Assembly (NCBI RefSeq): GCF_000974365.1
Contig: NZ_BAZW01000009.1
Span: forward strand, 62,001 to 126,000
DNA length: 64,000 nucleotides
From: Geofilum rubicundum JCM 15548
GTDB taxonomy: Bacteria > Bacteroidota > Bacteroidia > Bacteroidales > Marinilabiliaceae
Direction of reading: 5' to 3'
The notes beneath the pieces are model-generated. The model saw only the letters and a program-made list of their open reading frames with translations. It was not told the origin of the DNA and did no database searches. Shown here in pieces: positions 33,101-41,817 of this stretch. Within the stretch, counting starts at the first letter, position 1. Each line of letters begins with the position of its first letter. A program made the translations under genes and the position numbers.

Positions 33101-33150
33101 TCTATCCCCATCCCCGTGTATTCATTCTGGGCTTAAGTTTAAATTTTTAA
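30148..33150 (+). CDS. susC: SusC-family TonB-dependent receptor of the starch locus
   Basis: The 1000-residue protein is intact. A signal peptide ends at VYAQE. A carboxypeptidase-D regulatory-like domain follows (~residues 27-100: VTISGRVTDAGDGIGLPGVTV). Then come the TonB box-like DEVVVIGYG, a plug domain (VAGVSVTSDGGAPGAGATIRIRG and NDPLIVIDGVPVDN) and the large barrel ending in FILGLSLNF. It forms the TonB-powered channel for maltooligosaccharide import with the SusD lid encoded 11 bases downstream. Assignment to starch rests on the neighbouring SusE/F-like and amylase genes and the facing maltose operon. Confidence 0.95.
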   Translation: MKKMLFKQKFLLLLLGCLIPLGVYAQEVTISGRVTDAGDGIGLPGVTVVIEGTQTGTITTPTGDYNLNANVGDVLQFSFIGFEAEARVVEAGVSTINVAMTPSVFGMDEVVVIGYGSVKKEDLTGSVTAIDATKLNKGLATSPSDMLAGKVAGVSVTSDGGAPGAGATIRIRGGSSMSASNDPLIVIDGVPVDNSSGISGMSNPLASIHSNDIETFTVLKDASATAIYGSRASNGVIIITTKKGAKGAIKVSYDGTVSVSTKTGTVDVMEADTYRTYVTEVFGEGSDQASVLGTASTDWQEEIFRTSVSSDHNVGLSGAIKEVPFRFSVGYTNQEGILKTSAMERTTAALNLNPKLFEDRLNVQLSLKGSYNKSSFADHGSIGSATQFDPTQPVYADSNYGNGYYMSLKEDGTPIDIGLANPLAVLEERSDKADVYRSIGNLQLDYAFDFLAGLKANLNLGYDISESEGDVIVNDNSPMSWVWGNYKAGWGDNRSYSQLKRNTLLDFFLNYNKEVAAHRFDVMGGYSWQRFYSEEDNIYPYSPESAESFGEEFYRDMDEYSTESYIVSFFGRLNYSLMDKYLLTFTLRNDGSSRFSPDNQWGLFPSVALAWRLNNESFMMGQELFSDLKLRLGYGVTGQQSLGQGDYPWMARYSYSQAGANYFFGDSKIPLIRPVAYDENLKWEETTTYNVGMDFGILNNRVTGALDVYQRETVDLLNTVAIAAGTNFSNQLLTNVGELTNKGFEFSLTGRPVVGENFNWTLNYNIAYNENEITKLTINDDPNYSGVIHGGIDGGTGANIKIHSLNNPAGSFYVYEQIYDETGKPIEGAYVDQNQDGAINEEDLIIYKKSSPDITMGFSSQLNYRSWDFNFSLRANLGNYAYNNIQSNREAQNAMFDPSGFLKNVVNSAPYTNFSDPQYLSSYYIQEASFLRMDNVSLGYTFDDLGIWREGQRGRISFTVQNPLVITDYKGIDPEFSNDGIDNNIYPHPRVFILGLSLNF

Positions 33151-33161
33151 TTCGATAGATT

Positions 33162-34802
33162 ATGAAGGCATATAAATATTTAACATTATTATGGGCAGCA
33201 GGCATGGTTCTTGGATTAGGCGCCTGTACTGATGACCTGAATACCATACCGCTGGATGAGGATGAGTTGGTTTCTGAAGTTGTTTATGACAACACGATAG
33301 ATGCTTACCAACAAAGTCTTGCTAAAATATACGCGGGACTTGCTATCAGTGGTAACAGCGGTGGAGACGGTGACCCGGATGTGGCTGGTGTGGATGGTGG
33401 AAGTCAGGCCTCTTTTTTAAGAGGGTTATGGAATCTACAACAACTACCAACGGATGAAGCTCACTGTGCATGGGGCGATGTGGGGATTCCTGACCTCAAC
33501 GAAATGACATGGAGCCCTGATAACGTTTTTATTAAAGGTTTTTATTACCGCCTGTATTATCAGATTAATCTGGCGAATGCCTTTTTGAGAGAAACAACAG
33601 AAGGTAAATTGTCAGAACGCGGCGTTAGTGATGCCAATAGAAGCGTCATCAATGAGTATCGTGCGGAAGCACGCTTTCAGAGAGCTTTGGCTTATTATTA
33701 TCTGTTAGACATGTTCCGAAATGTTCCTTTTGTTACTGAGGACAGTCCACTTGGAAAGGATGCACCCCCACAAATGGAGGCCAGTGTCATTTTTGAGTAC
33801 ATTGAATCCGAACTTTTAAGCTGTGAAGCTGATATGCTGGAGCCATTTGTCGGATACGACAATCAGGATTACGGACGGGCGCACAAAGCGGCTGCCTGGG
33901 CCTTGTTGTCCCGCTTGTATTTGAATGCCGAAGCATACATTGGTGTGGACAAGTACACTGAAAGCATTACCTACAGTAAAAAAGTGATGGAGGTGGCTTA
34001 TGAGCTGGAAGGAAATTATAAGCACAATTTCACGGCTGACAACCATCTTTCAACAGAAATGATTTTTCCCATTCGTTACGAGGGAACGGAAACCCAAACA
34101 TGGGGTGGCATGACATTTCTTATTGCAAGTACCGTGCCTTCTGATTTGCAGTCTGAGGTGAATTCAGTTGGTGCATGGCAAGGTAACCGGGCCAGATCTT
34201 CCTTGCTGGATTATTTCCAGGCTCAGGACGATTTTGAGCAGGACAGTCGATTTGCCATGGTTCGTGTTGATAAAACCGAGAGTGTGGAGATTGAAAGTCG
34301 CACATTATACAGAAACAATGGTATTCCAATTGTTAAGTACTACAATGTTTACAACGACGGAACAAATCCCCCAAGCAACATTGTTTACAATGATTTTCCT
34401 TTGTTTCGTTTAGGTGAGATTTATCTGAATTTTGCTGAGGCCGTTTTACGGGGTGGTGCTGGTGGTACTACCCAGGAAGCCTTGGATCTGATTAATGAAT
34501 TGCGCGCCCGTGCTTATGGAAATGAAACCACTTCTGCTATTGCTCAGAGTGAATTAACGCTTGATTTCTTATTCGATGAAAGAGGTCGTGAGTTCTTTTT
34601 TGAGGCGCAGCGTCGTACCGACATGGTTCGTTTTGGAAGGTTTGCCGGATCTGCCTATAACTGGCCCTGGAAAGGTGGCGTTGAAGAAGGAAAAGCCGTT
34701 GAGACCTATTTAAATATTTATCCGATTCCTTCTGATGACATTGGAGCCAATCCGGGATTGGTTCAAAACGACGGATACTTTGTAAATATTGAAGAGGAAT
34801 AA
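33162..34802 (+). CDS. susD: SusD-family starch-binding lipoprotein
   Basis: The 546-residue protein has a lipoprotein signal with lipobox LGAC and the SusD helical scaffold (AEARFQRALAYYYLLDMFRNVPFV, AAWALLSRLYLNAEAYIG, FRLGEIYLNFAEAVLRGG), and the C-terminal FFFEAQRRTDMVRFGRFAG followed by YPIPSDDIGANPGLVQN. It is intact and co-transcribed with susC. It should sit at the cell surface, bind alpha-glucan helices and close the SusC channel. Sequence similarity to the SusD at 904 is only at the family level, fitting a different glycan. Confidence 0.95.
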   Translation: MKAYKYLTLLWAAGMVLGLGACTDDLNTIPLDEDELVSEVVYDNTIDAYQQSLAKIYAGLAISGNSGGDGDPDVAGVDGGSQASFLRGLWNLQQLPTDEAHCAWGDVGIPDLNEMTWSPDNVFIKGFYYRLYYQINLANAFLRETTEGKLSERGVSDANRSVINEYRAEARFQRALAYYYLLDMFRNVPFVTEDSPLGKDAPPQMEASVIFEYIESELLSCEADMLEPFVGYDNQDYGRAHKAAAWALLSRLYLNAEAYIGVDKYTESITYSKKVMEVAYELEGNYKHNFTADNHLSTEMIFPIRYEGTETQTWGGMTFLIASTVPSDLQSEVNSVGAWQGNRARSSLLDYFQAQDDFEQDSRFAMVRVDKTESVEIESRTLYRNNGIPIVKYYNVYNDGTNPPSNIVYNDFPLFRLGEIYLNFAEAVLRGGAGGTTQEALDLINELRARAYGNETTSAIAQSELTLDFLFDERGREFFFEAQRRTDMVRFGRFAGSAYNWPWKGGVEEGKAVETYLNIYPIPSDDIGANPGLVQNDGYFVNIEEE

Positions 34803-34825
34803 GCAAACATTTTAAAAATTACACC

Positions 34826-36322
34826 ATGAAAAAAAATCATATATATTGGATGTTGTTGTTCTTGCTCCCATTTCTTGCGGGCTGTGAGGATGAGAATAAG
34901 GCCGTGTTGGATTTGAATCAATCCACACCGGCAACCATTACCAGTCCGGCTTCTGGTGCAGCCTTTGAATTGCTGGCTGAAAATGCCGATGAGTTGGTCG
35001 TGCTGGAATTTGATCCGGCCCTCTTTGAAGTGGATGTGGCCACAGAATATGTTTTGGAGATGGCTGCCAGCTCTGAATTCACTGAGCCTATTGTTTTAGA
35101 GGGGACCATGGATGTGACGGACGGAATGGCTTCTTTTAGTGTGGTAAATTGGAATAAAGCTTTATTGGCTGAGGAATATGAGCCAATGGTTGAAGCGCCT
35201 GTTTATTTTAGACTGGTTACCAGAATTCTTGATTCAGAGGTGTACAGCTATTCCAATGTGTTGGATGTTAATGTAACGCCCTACAAAATTGCCTCGGATG
35301 GATCAACCGATGATGGTTCCAGAATATACATTGTTGGAGCAGCCGTTCCTGCCGGATGGAATCCCGGTGATGCAGTAGAAATGGTAAATATTGCTCCCGA
35401 TACTTATCGGGCCACCACGACTTTCACGGTAGAGCGTTTCCGCTTTTTGTCACAATTGGACTGGGGCGATGGCTATAATTTCCCCTATTTTGAGACTGTT
35501 CCTGAGGAATTGTTGGAAAATGCCCGTCAGGATGACCGTGAGGATGGCGATGAGAACCTTTGGTTTAAAGGAGAACCAGGCGAATATGTGATCACGGTGG
35601 ACCTGGCCACAAAAACCATTACAATGGAGCCAGCCACTTCTGATGGAACTGTAGATGATGGCAGTCGGATTTATATTGTTGGAGCTGGTGTTCCTGATGC
35701 CGGATGGGATCCTGGCGCTGCAATTGAAATGATTAATATTGCCCCTAATGTTTACAGAACAACAGCCACTTTTGCCAATGATCGCTTCCGATTCCTAGGG
35801 CAAATGGACTGGAATCCGGTAGCCTATAACTGGCCTTTCTTTACCGGTTATGTGAGTGGTATGCTGGAAAGTGCACTCCAACCAGATCGTGAGGATGGTG
35901 ACGGAAATATTTGGTTTAAAGGGGAGCCAGGCGAGTATGTGATCACCGTGGATTTGGACAAGAAAACCATTGTAATGGATGCACCTTTTTCGGATGATGG
36001 CACTAAGCTTTACATTGTTGGAGCTGGTGTTCCTGATGCCGGATGGGATCCTACGGCTGCCATAGAGATGAATAATATAGCGCCGAATGTATATCGTGCC
36101 ACCGCTACTTTTGCGAATGATCGTTTCAGATTTTTGGGACAAAAAGATTGGAATCCGGTGTCGTACAATTGGCCTTATTTTACCGGAGAGGTAAGTAGTA
36201 TGCTCGAAAGTGCCTTGCAGCCTGATCGTGAGGATGGCGACGGGAATATTTGGTTTAATGGTACTCCAGGGTCTTATACCATAACTGTTGACCTTGAAGG
36301 AAAATGGATCACCATGTATTAA
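34826..36322 (+). CDS. SusE/SusF-like surface glycan-binding lipoprotein with three tandem repeats
   Basis: A 498-residue lipoprotein (lipobox LAGC). Residues ~20-150 are a SusE-type N-terminal Ig-like domain. The remainder is three tandem units of ~105 residues, at about 163-270, 280-385 and 393-498. Each opens with a form of IYIVGAGVPDAGWDPGAAIEM, passes through RFRFLGQMDWNP and closes with an EDGDGNIWFKGEPGEYVITVD-type strand. Aromatic residues (the Trp of AGWDP, Trp/Tyr around YNWPFF) are candidates for stacking on glucan. Units 2 and 3 are nearly identical and unit 1 is more divergent, which suggests a recent duplication. It follows susD by 23 bases. Expected role: surface retention of starch. 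Confidence 0.92.
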   Translation: MKKNHIYWMLLFLLPFLAGCEDENKAVLDLNQSTPATITSPASGAAFELLAENADELVVLEFDPALFEVDVATEYVLEMAASSEFTEPIVLEGTMDVTDGMASFSVVNWNKALLAEEYEPMVEAPVYFRLVTRILDSEVYSYSNVLDVNVTPYKIASDGSTDDGSRIYIVGAAVPAGWNPGDAVEMVNIAPDTYRATTTFTVERFRFLSQLDWGDGYNFPYFETVPEELLENARQDDREDGDENLWFKGEPGEYVITVDLATKTITMEPATSDGTVDDGSRIYIVGAGVPDAGWDPGAAIEMINIAPNVYRTTATFANDRFRFLGQMDWNPVAYNWPFFTGYVSGMLESALQPDREDGDGNIWFKGEPGEYVITVDLDKKTIVMDAPFSDDGTKLYIVGAGVPDAGWDPTAAIEMNNIAPNVYRATATFANDRFRFLGQKDWNPVSYNWPYFTGEVSSMLESALQPDREDGDGNIWFNGTPGSYTITVDLEGKWITMY

Positions 36323-36335
36323 TTTGATTTTTTTG

Positions 36336-36375
36336 AAAGGGATTCCTGTCATAGGGGATCCCTTTCCTAATCTTT
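36336..36375 (+). terminator. Probable terminator after the SusE/F-like gene
   Basis: A stem AAAGGGAT with ATCCCTTT, extended by further pairs toward the loop, lies 14 bases after the stop codon and is followed a few bases later by CTTTTT. It could attenuate read-through into the amylase gene 190 bases further on. The T tract is imperfect. Confidence 0.55.
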
Positions 36376-36555
36376 TTGTGCTTGCAATTTATTTCTTTGT
36401 CCGGATTTTTACCGTTCGTTCTTCCTTAAGCCGGTCTCTGTCAAGGAGGCTGATGCTATTTATTTTGATGGGTTGATGCGTTTTTGATATTAAAAATGAC
36501 CTTCTACCATTGGTCTTCTTCGGCTTTCATGAAATCGTCTATTTAAACATTCTCT

Positions 36556-39332
36556 ATGCAAAAATATTTATTACTATTTCTCGTGATTTTGGTAAGCACC
36601 TGGTCACAGGCCCAGGTGGTATCCAGTACGCCCTCTATTGCGGTGGAGGGGCAGGCTGTTACCATTACCTTCAGAGCCGATGAGGGCACCAAAGGCTTAA
36701 TGGGCTTTACCGGTGATGTGTATGCGCATACCGGTGTTATTACATCTGAGAGTACCGGCAATTCTGATTGGAAATATGTGGTAGCTGCCTGGGGGGTCAA
36801 TGTGCCAAAGGCTAAACTGACCCGAATTGCTACCGACTTGTATGAATTGGAAATTTCGTCGGATATTCGGAGCTACTACGGGGTGCCCGAAGGTGAGGAC
36901 ATACTGAAAATGGCCTTTGTCTTTCGAAGCGCCACTCAGGTAAATGGCAGTTGGCTGGAAGGGAAGGCGACTGGTGGAACAGATATTTTGGTAGATGTAT
37001 ACAAAGAAGGCCTGACGGCCTTATTATCCGCTCCTGCTGCAGATGCCCTTTTTCTTCCGGGGGAGGAAATTGTGGTGACCGGCAGTGGTTTGAATGCCGA
37101 CGGCTTAAGACTCTACCTGAACGATGCGCTCGTGAAGGAAAGCACTGATTTGTCGCTGAGCCACACGCTCACGGCCCCTGCCTCCGGCAGTCACGAACTT
37201 CGCCTGGAGGCCTATAAAGGTACAGCGGTAGAAACTCAAGCCATCTCTTTTTACATTCGGGAAGCCGTTGAAACGGCTCCCAGGCCAGCGAATCTGCGAC
37301 TTGGTGCCAATGTTGTTGATGCCAACAAGGTGACACTGGTTTTGCAGGCTCCGCATAAAGAATTTGTGTATGTGCTGGGAGATTTTAATGGTTGGGCACC
37401 AACGCCTGAATCCCAAATGAAGAAGGATGGGGAATATTTTTGGCTGACCATCGACCAGCTGGAAGCAGGCCAGGAGTATGCCTATCAATATTATATTGAT
37501 GGTGAATTGCGTTTGGCCGATCCCTATACCAATAAGGTTTTGGATGGATGGAATGACAAGTATATTGAGGATCGGGTGTATCCAGATTTAAAACCTTTTC
37601 CGCACGAATTTACTACCGGATTGGTCTCGGTGCTGAATACCGCACCCGAGCAGTACCAGTGGCAGGTGAATGATTTTCAGGCGCCTGCCAAAGAGCGTAT
37701 GGTGGTTTATGAAGTGCTTATCCGGGATTTTACGGCCAATGGTGATATCAAAACCATTACCGATACCCTGGATTATTTCCAGCGCCTGGGAGTGAATGCC
37801 ATTGAGCTGATGCCTTTCAATGAGTTTGAGGGCAACGACAGTTGGGGGTACAATCCCTCGTTTTTCTTTGCGCCCGATAAGGCTTATGGCACTATGAACG
37901 ATTATAAGACCTTCATTGATGCCTGCCACGAAAGGGGTATTGCGGTGATTATGGACATGGTTCTGAATCATTCCTACAGCCAGTCGCCCCTGCTTCAAAT
38001 GTATTTTGATGAAGGTAAGCCATCGGCCGACAATCCCTGGTACAACCAGGCGCACAATATGCAGAACACCGGTGCCCAATGGGGGTATGATTTTAACCAT
38101 GAAAGTTTGTATACGCAGGCCCTGGTCGACAGCATTCTAAGCTTTTGGATGGAAGAATTTAAGATAGATGGTTTCCGTCTGGATTTCACCAAAGGATTTA
38201 CCAATACCGTTTACGGTCCCACCTCCTGGGCCAGTGCGTATGATGCGAGCCGCATTGCCATCCTTAAGCGGATGGCCGATCAGGTGTGGACCGTTAAAAA
38301 TGATGCCATCATTATTTTTGAACATCTCTCAGATAACTCTGAGGAGAAAGAGCTGGCCGAGCATGGCATTCTGTTGTGGGGTAACATCAACCACAACTTT
38401 TCAGAGGCTGTGATGGGGTACAACGAAAGCGGAAAATCCAATCTGGATTGGTCGTCCTATAAGCAGCGTACCTGGAATGAACCCAACCTGATTGCCTACA
38501 TGGAAAGCCACGATGAAGAACGGGTGACTTATAAAGCCCTGACGTATGGAAAAGTGGCCGGCGATTATTCCGTTAAGGATCTGGATACGGCCCTGGAGCG
38601 ACATCAGGCGGCAGCCGCCTTTTTGATGGTTGTTCCCGGGCCAAAAATGATCTGGCAATTTGGTGAACTGGGCTACGATATCAGCATTGACAATGGTGGT
38701 CGGCTGGGGAAAAAACCACCCAAATGGGACTACATGGATGTGCCTGCCCGCAGGGAGTTATGGCAGGTCTATGCCGAGCTTATTCAAATGAAGACCCTGG
38801 AACCGGTTTTTTCAACCTCCGATTACACGATTGATGTTTATGGTGCTGTTAAAAAAGCGGCCTTAAATGGCACGAATAACCAGGTACGTCTGGTGGGTAA
38901 CTTTGATGTGGTAGCCATAGTGTTGCCCCTCAGTTTTCATCTACCGGCTGGTGGTACAATCATTTTGAAAGGGACAGTATAAATGTCACCGATCTTAACA
39001 TGGAAATTACGCTGGCGGCGGGCGAATTTGCCCTGTTTACCGACCAAAAACTGGAGGAAGTATGGTTGGTGTCATCCATCGATGAAGGTCAGATGGAGGA
39101 ATCGACACAAACGATGGTCTTTCCCAATCCGGTAGGTGATGAATTACATATAAAGGCCTCTCAGCAAATCAATGCGGTTCAGATTTATGATATCAACGGC
39201 CGCTTGATCCTCCGCAGTGAGGAACAAAGTGTTAACTCTGTTTTGAATTTGTCAGCTTTGCAGTCTGGTTTTTATTTGATGCAGATTGAACTGGCAGATG
39301 GAGGGGTGGAATATCATAAATTGCAAAAGTAG
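36556..39332 (+). CDS. GH13 alpha-amylase with early-set domain and T9SS sorting domain (frameshift near 38914)
   Basis: A signal peptide ends near SQAQV. An N-terminal beta domain (~20-235) is followed by a CBM48/early-set domain (VYVLGDFNGWAPTPES), then the GH13 barrel: DMVLNHSYSQSP, nucleophile Asp543 in DGFRLDFTKGF, acid/base Glu589 in IIFEHLSD, Asp653 in ESHDEER. The frame is lost near 38914: one C added after GTAGC restores VVAHSVAPQFSSTGWWYNHFERD and joins a C-terminal segment starting at 39000. The last ~75 residues (FPNPVGDELHI, VQIYDINGRLI, LQSGFYLMQIE) are a type A T9SS sorting domain, so the enzyme is secreted or surface-attached. Repaired length ~925 aa. It supplies oligosaccharides to SusC/D. 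Confidence 0.92.
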
Positions 39333-39342
39333 TTGTGGTAGG

Positions 39343-39449
39343 GGCGTAGTTGAAAACTACGCCAAGCCCCCAGTGTGATGTTGAATGCTATGAAGATCAG
39401 AGGCGTGGTTGAAAACTACGCCAAGCAAGGTTTGAAAATTACGTCGAGC
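39343..39449. repeat. Cluster of REP-like palindromes
   Basis: GGCGTAGTT-GAA-AACTACGCC at 39343-39363 is a perfect nine-base stem with a three-base loop. A second copy with one G-T pair lies at 39402-39422. Both are followed by AAGC. A third, degenerate half-copy (TTGAAAATTACGTCGAGC) lies at 39432-39449. The first two copies are 59 bases apart. They sit between the amylase gene and the convergent sugar transferase; a fourth copy lies on the far side of that gene at 41135. Confidence 0.75.
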
Positions 39450-39466
39450 ATGCTTCAGAATATTTT

Positions 39467-39508
39467 CAAAAGTGCCGGAATCCGTTCAGCGGAATTCGGC
39501 ACTTTTTT
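39467..39508. terminator. Bidirectional terminator between amylase and sugar-transferase genes
   Basis: A 15-base stem, AAGTGCCGGAATCCG with CGGAATTCGGCACTT (one mismatch, one G-T), encloses TTCAG and is flanked by A residues on the left and T residues on the right. It lies between the convergent ends of the GH13 and sugar-transferase genes and overlaps the stop codon of the latter. Confidence 0.75.
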
Positions 39509-41012
39509 AATGGGTGATTTTGAAGATTTCGTTGTTGGAGTAGGAGGTGCTGCCGGCCGGCGGGTTGGCCAGCTTTTTATTTTCGATGGGACAAGTCTTG
39601 AACAAGATCTTTTTGATGATGTAGATGGCCGTGTCGACAATTATTTTGAAATCAGCAATGAGCGATTGTTGATTGACGTAAATCAGGTCGTAGAGAATTC
39701 GTTCGGACATTTCTTTCAGGTCATGGGCATAACCATACTTAACCATGCCTAAAGAAGTTAAGCCGGGTTTGGTTTTCGTTATCAGGCTGTAATAAGGGGT
39801 GGTTTTTTCCAATTGCCTGGCAAAGTAAGCTCTTTCCGGTCGGGGCCCGACAATGGCCATGTTTCCTTTCAAAACATTCCAGAATTGGGGGATTTCATCT
39901 AAGTGGCTTTTCCGAAGAAAATGGCCAACGGGTGTAATTCTGTCATCCTGGCCTTTTGCCACCAATTGTGGTCCCTCGTCTTCAGAATTGGTGAACATGG
40001 TTCTGAATTTATAGAGGATGAAAGGTTTTTTGTTTTTACCCAAACGTTCTTGTCGGTAAAAAACGGGACCTGGCGAAGTTCTTTTTATTCGCCAGGCAAT
40101 GATCGGAAACAGCAGGGTGGCTATCAGCAAACCCAATAGCGAGGTGAAGATGTCGAACAGTCTCTTGATGGTCTTGAACCACCAGGAAGGGGTTCTTGGC
40201 CGGATGGCTAAAACAGGTATTTGGGTAAGGTCTAATGTGTTGAACCCTCCGCCAATGCTTTCTAAAGTTCCGGGTGCCAATCGAACCAGCACTTCTTCGG
40301 TATTGATTTCTGAAAGAATCTGCTCAATTTTTTTTGTTTTTTGAGAATGATTGAGAATAATCACTTCATCAATGTTCTCCCTTTTTACAATCTCGGGTGT
40401 TTGAATAAACTCTCCCAGATAAGGCATTTCGGTATAGGTTGTGTTTTCTGCTTTGTGACTGCTGCAATAGCCGGCTAGTATGAGGTTGTTGACCTCAATG
40501 TAACGTAGTATTTCTTTAAAATAGGGCGTGTCAGGCAGTTTGTGAAAGACCAGTAATACTTTGTGATGGATCCAGCCCAGACGCAGGATGTAGGTGAGTG
40601 TTAAATGAATAAGAAACCTGCCAAAGGTCATCATCAGGGCGTACAAGCTGACGATGATTAAAAGCTTTAATAAAAACTGGGGATACATGGTTATCCACGC
40701 CTCTTCCAATGACAGAAATACAAAGGATGCCATATAGAGAATGGCCAATAGGGAAGAGGGCCTTTTCATGGAAAGTTTCCCGATGGAAGCGGCATCGGTT
40801 TTGTAACTGCCAATAGAAATTAAACCAACCACTAAAATGACCGACATCACAACCTCGGCAGGCAGGAGGGGGGAGAATTGGAGTGGTTCGCGCAGTTGTA
40901 AAATAGAAAGCACCGAAGCAAAACTGTAAAGTAATATTACAGAACTCATGAAGTCAATGCCTGCAGCAAGAATGGCCGGTAGCCTTCGTTTAAAAAACTG
41001 GGTCGATAACAT
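39507..41012 (-). CDS. Polyprenyl-phosphate sugar-1-phosphate transferase (exopolysaccharide initiation)
   Basis: The 501-residue membrane protein has four or five N-terminal hydrophobic helices (residues ~10-145), a nucleotide-binding-like central domain, and a C-terminal bacterial sugar transferase domain. The last opens with a re-entrant helix after RLFDIFTSLLGLLIATLL and carries the signature stretches VFYRQERLGKNKKPF, YKFRTMF, LRKSHLDEIPQFWNVLKG and MAIVGPRPERAYF. Such enzymes transfer a sugar-1-phosphate from a nucleotide sugar to undecaprenyl phosphate to begin exopolysaccharide, O-antigen or capsule synthesis. No glycosyltransferase cluster lies next to it here, so it appears as an isolated gene bracketed by REP-like palindromes. 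Confidence 0.93.
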   Translation of the reverse strand: MLSTQFFKRRLPAILAAGIDFMSSVILLYSFASVLSILQLREPLQFSPLLPAEVVMSVILVVGLISIGSYKTDAASIGKLSMKRPSSLLAILYMASFVFLSLEEAWITMYPQFLLKLLIIVSLYALMMTFGRFLIHLTLTYILRLGWIHHKVLLVFHKLPDTPYFKEILRYIEVNNLILAGYCSSHKAENTTYTEMPYLGEFIQTPEIVKRENIDEVIILNHSQKTKKIEQILSEINTEEVLVRLAPGTLESIGGGFNTLDLTQIPVLAIRPRTPSWWFKTIKRLFDIFTSLLGLLIATLLFPIIAWRIKRTSPGPVFYRQERLGKNKKPFILYKFRTMFTNSEDEGPQLVAKGQDDRITPVGHFLRKSHLDEIPQFWNVLKGNMAIVGPRPERAYFARQLEKTTPYYSLITKTKPGLTSLGMVKYGYAHDLKEMSERILYDLIYVNQQSLIADFKIIVDTAIYIIKKILFKTCPIENKKLANPPAGSTSYSNNEIFKITH

Positions 41013-41134
41013 TAATAGTAAGGGGTAAATATTATCAAATGGTCTGTTTTTGTGGTTTCAACTCTCTATAGTAACGCCACAAAGTTGAATATAGTATTTT
41101 TTTTATAATATTTCCCACCCACTTGCCCAGCTCT

Positions 41135-41153
41135 GCGTAGTTTTTAACTACGT
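41135..41153. repeat. REP-like palindrome, distal copy
   Basis: CGTAGTT-TTT-AACTACG forms a seven-base perfect stem; the core GTAGTT/AACTAC matches the cluster at 39343-39422. It lies in the 228-base gap between the sugar transferase and the zeta-toxin-like gene. Confidence 0.6.
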
Positions 41154-41215
41154 CGCTTTTCTCATCCCTTTGTTCGAAAAATTACATAAAATTAGTAACA
41201 GACATCTGAAAGGCG

Positions 41216-41223
41216 TAATTTTG
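41216..41223 (+). promoter_or_regulatory. Candidate -7 box of the zeta-toxin-like gene
   Basis: TAATTTTG matches TAnnTTTG and a weak TTAG lies 20 bases upstream. The box ends only 17 bases before the proposed TTG start at 41241, which would leave a very short leader. Confidence 0.35.
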
Positions 41224-41240
41224 TGTAAAATTGAAATAAA

Positions 41241-41810
41241 TTGAAAAGATTATTTGTTATTTCAGGTTGTAATGGAGCAGGGAAAACAACTGCCTCTTAT
41301 ACGGTTTTGCCTGATATTTTGAATTGTGACGAGTTTGTTAATGCCGACGAAATTGCTAAAGGACTTTCACCATTTCATCCTGAATCAGCAGCCATTCAAG
41401 CGGGAAGATTAATGCTTGATAGGATTAATAAGTTGATTTTTAAAGGATCAGATTTTGCTTTTGAAACCACTTTAGCAACCAAAAGTTATAGTAACTTAAT
41501 TCTAAAGGCAAAAGAAAACGGATATCATGTTACTTTGTTGTTTTTTTGGTTGCGTTCGACTGATTTGGCGGTAAAAAGAGTAGAAACTCGTGTAAAGGAG
41601 GGAGGGCACAATATTCCTGAGGATGTTATTCGGAGGCGTTATGTGAGCGGACTAAAAAATTTCTTTGGCAAATATCATAATATGGTTGACGAGTGGATGT
41701 TTATTGACAACTCAGGAGAACCATATGAGATAATCGCTCATAAAAATAGTGTTGGAGAGGTCATTAAGAATAGTGGTAAGTGGAATCAATTGTTGAATAG
41801 TTATAAATAG
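41241..41810 (+). CDS. Zeta-toxin-like P-loop kinase
   Basis: The 189-residue protein begins almost at its Walker A motif, GCNGAGKT (residues 9-16), and continues with the zeta-family pattern FVNADEIAKGLSPFHPESAAIQAGRLML and FAFETTLATKSY. The C-terminal half contains RVETRVKEGGHNIPEDVIRRRYVSGLKNF, with the basic residues expected near the substrate. Family members phosphorylate UDP-N-acetylglucosamine or act as other small-molecule kinases; toxicity here is not proven. The start is TTG (LKRLFVISG); no nearby in-frame ATG keeps the P-loop. A small gene follows eight bases downstream. The pair sits alone between REP-like repeats and pcm, with an AT-richer composition than its neighbours. Confidence 0.85.
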   Translation: MKRLFVISGCNGAGKTTASYTVLPDILNCDEFVNADEIAKGLSPFHPESAAIQAGRLMLDRINKLIFKGSDFAFETTLATKSYSNLILKAKENGYHVTLLFFWLRSTDLAVKRVETRVKEGGHNIPEDVIRRRYVSGLKNFFGKYHNMVDEWMFIDNSGEPYEIIAHKNSVGEVIKNSGKWNQLLNSYK

Positions 41811-41817
41811 TCTTGGC

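Noticed and set aside
39375-39752. Plus-strand frame after the amylase gene
   Set aside because: It crosses REP-like palindromes and a terminator and then runs antisense to the sugar transferase.
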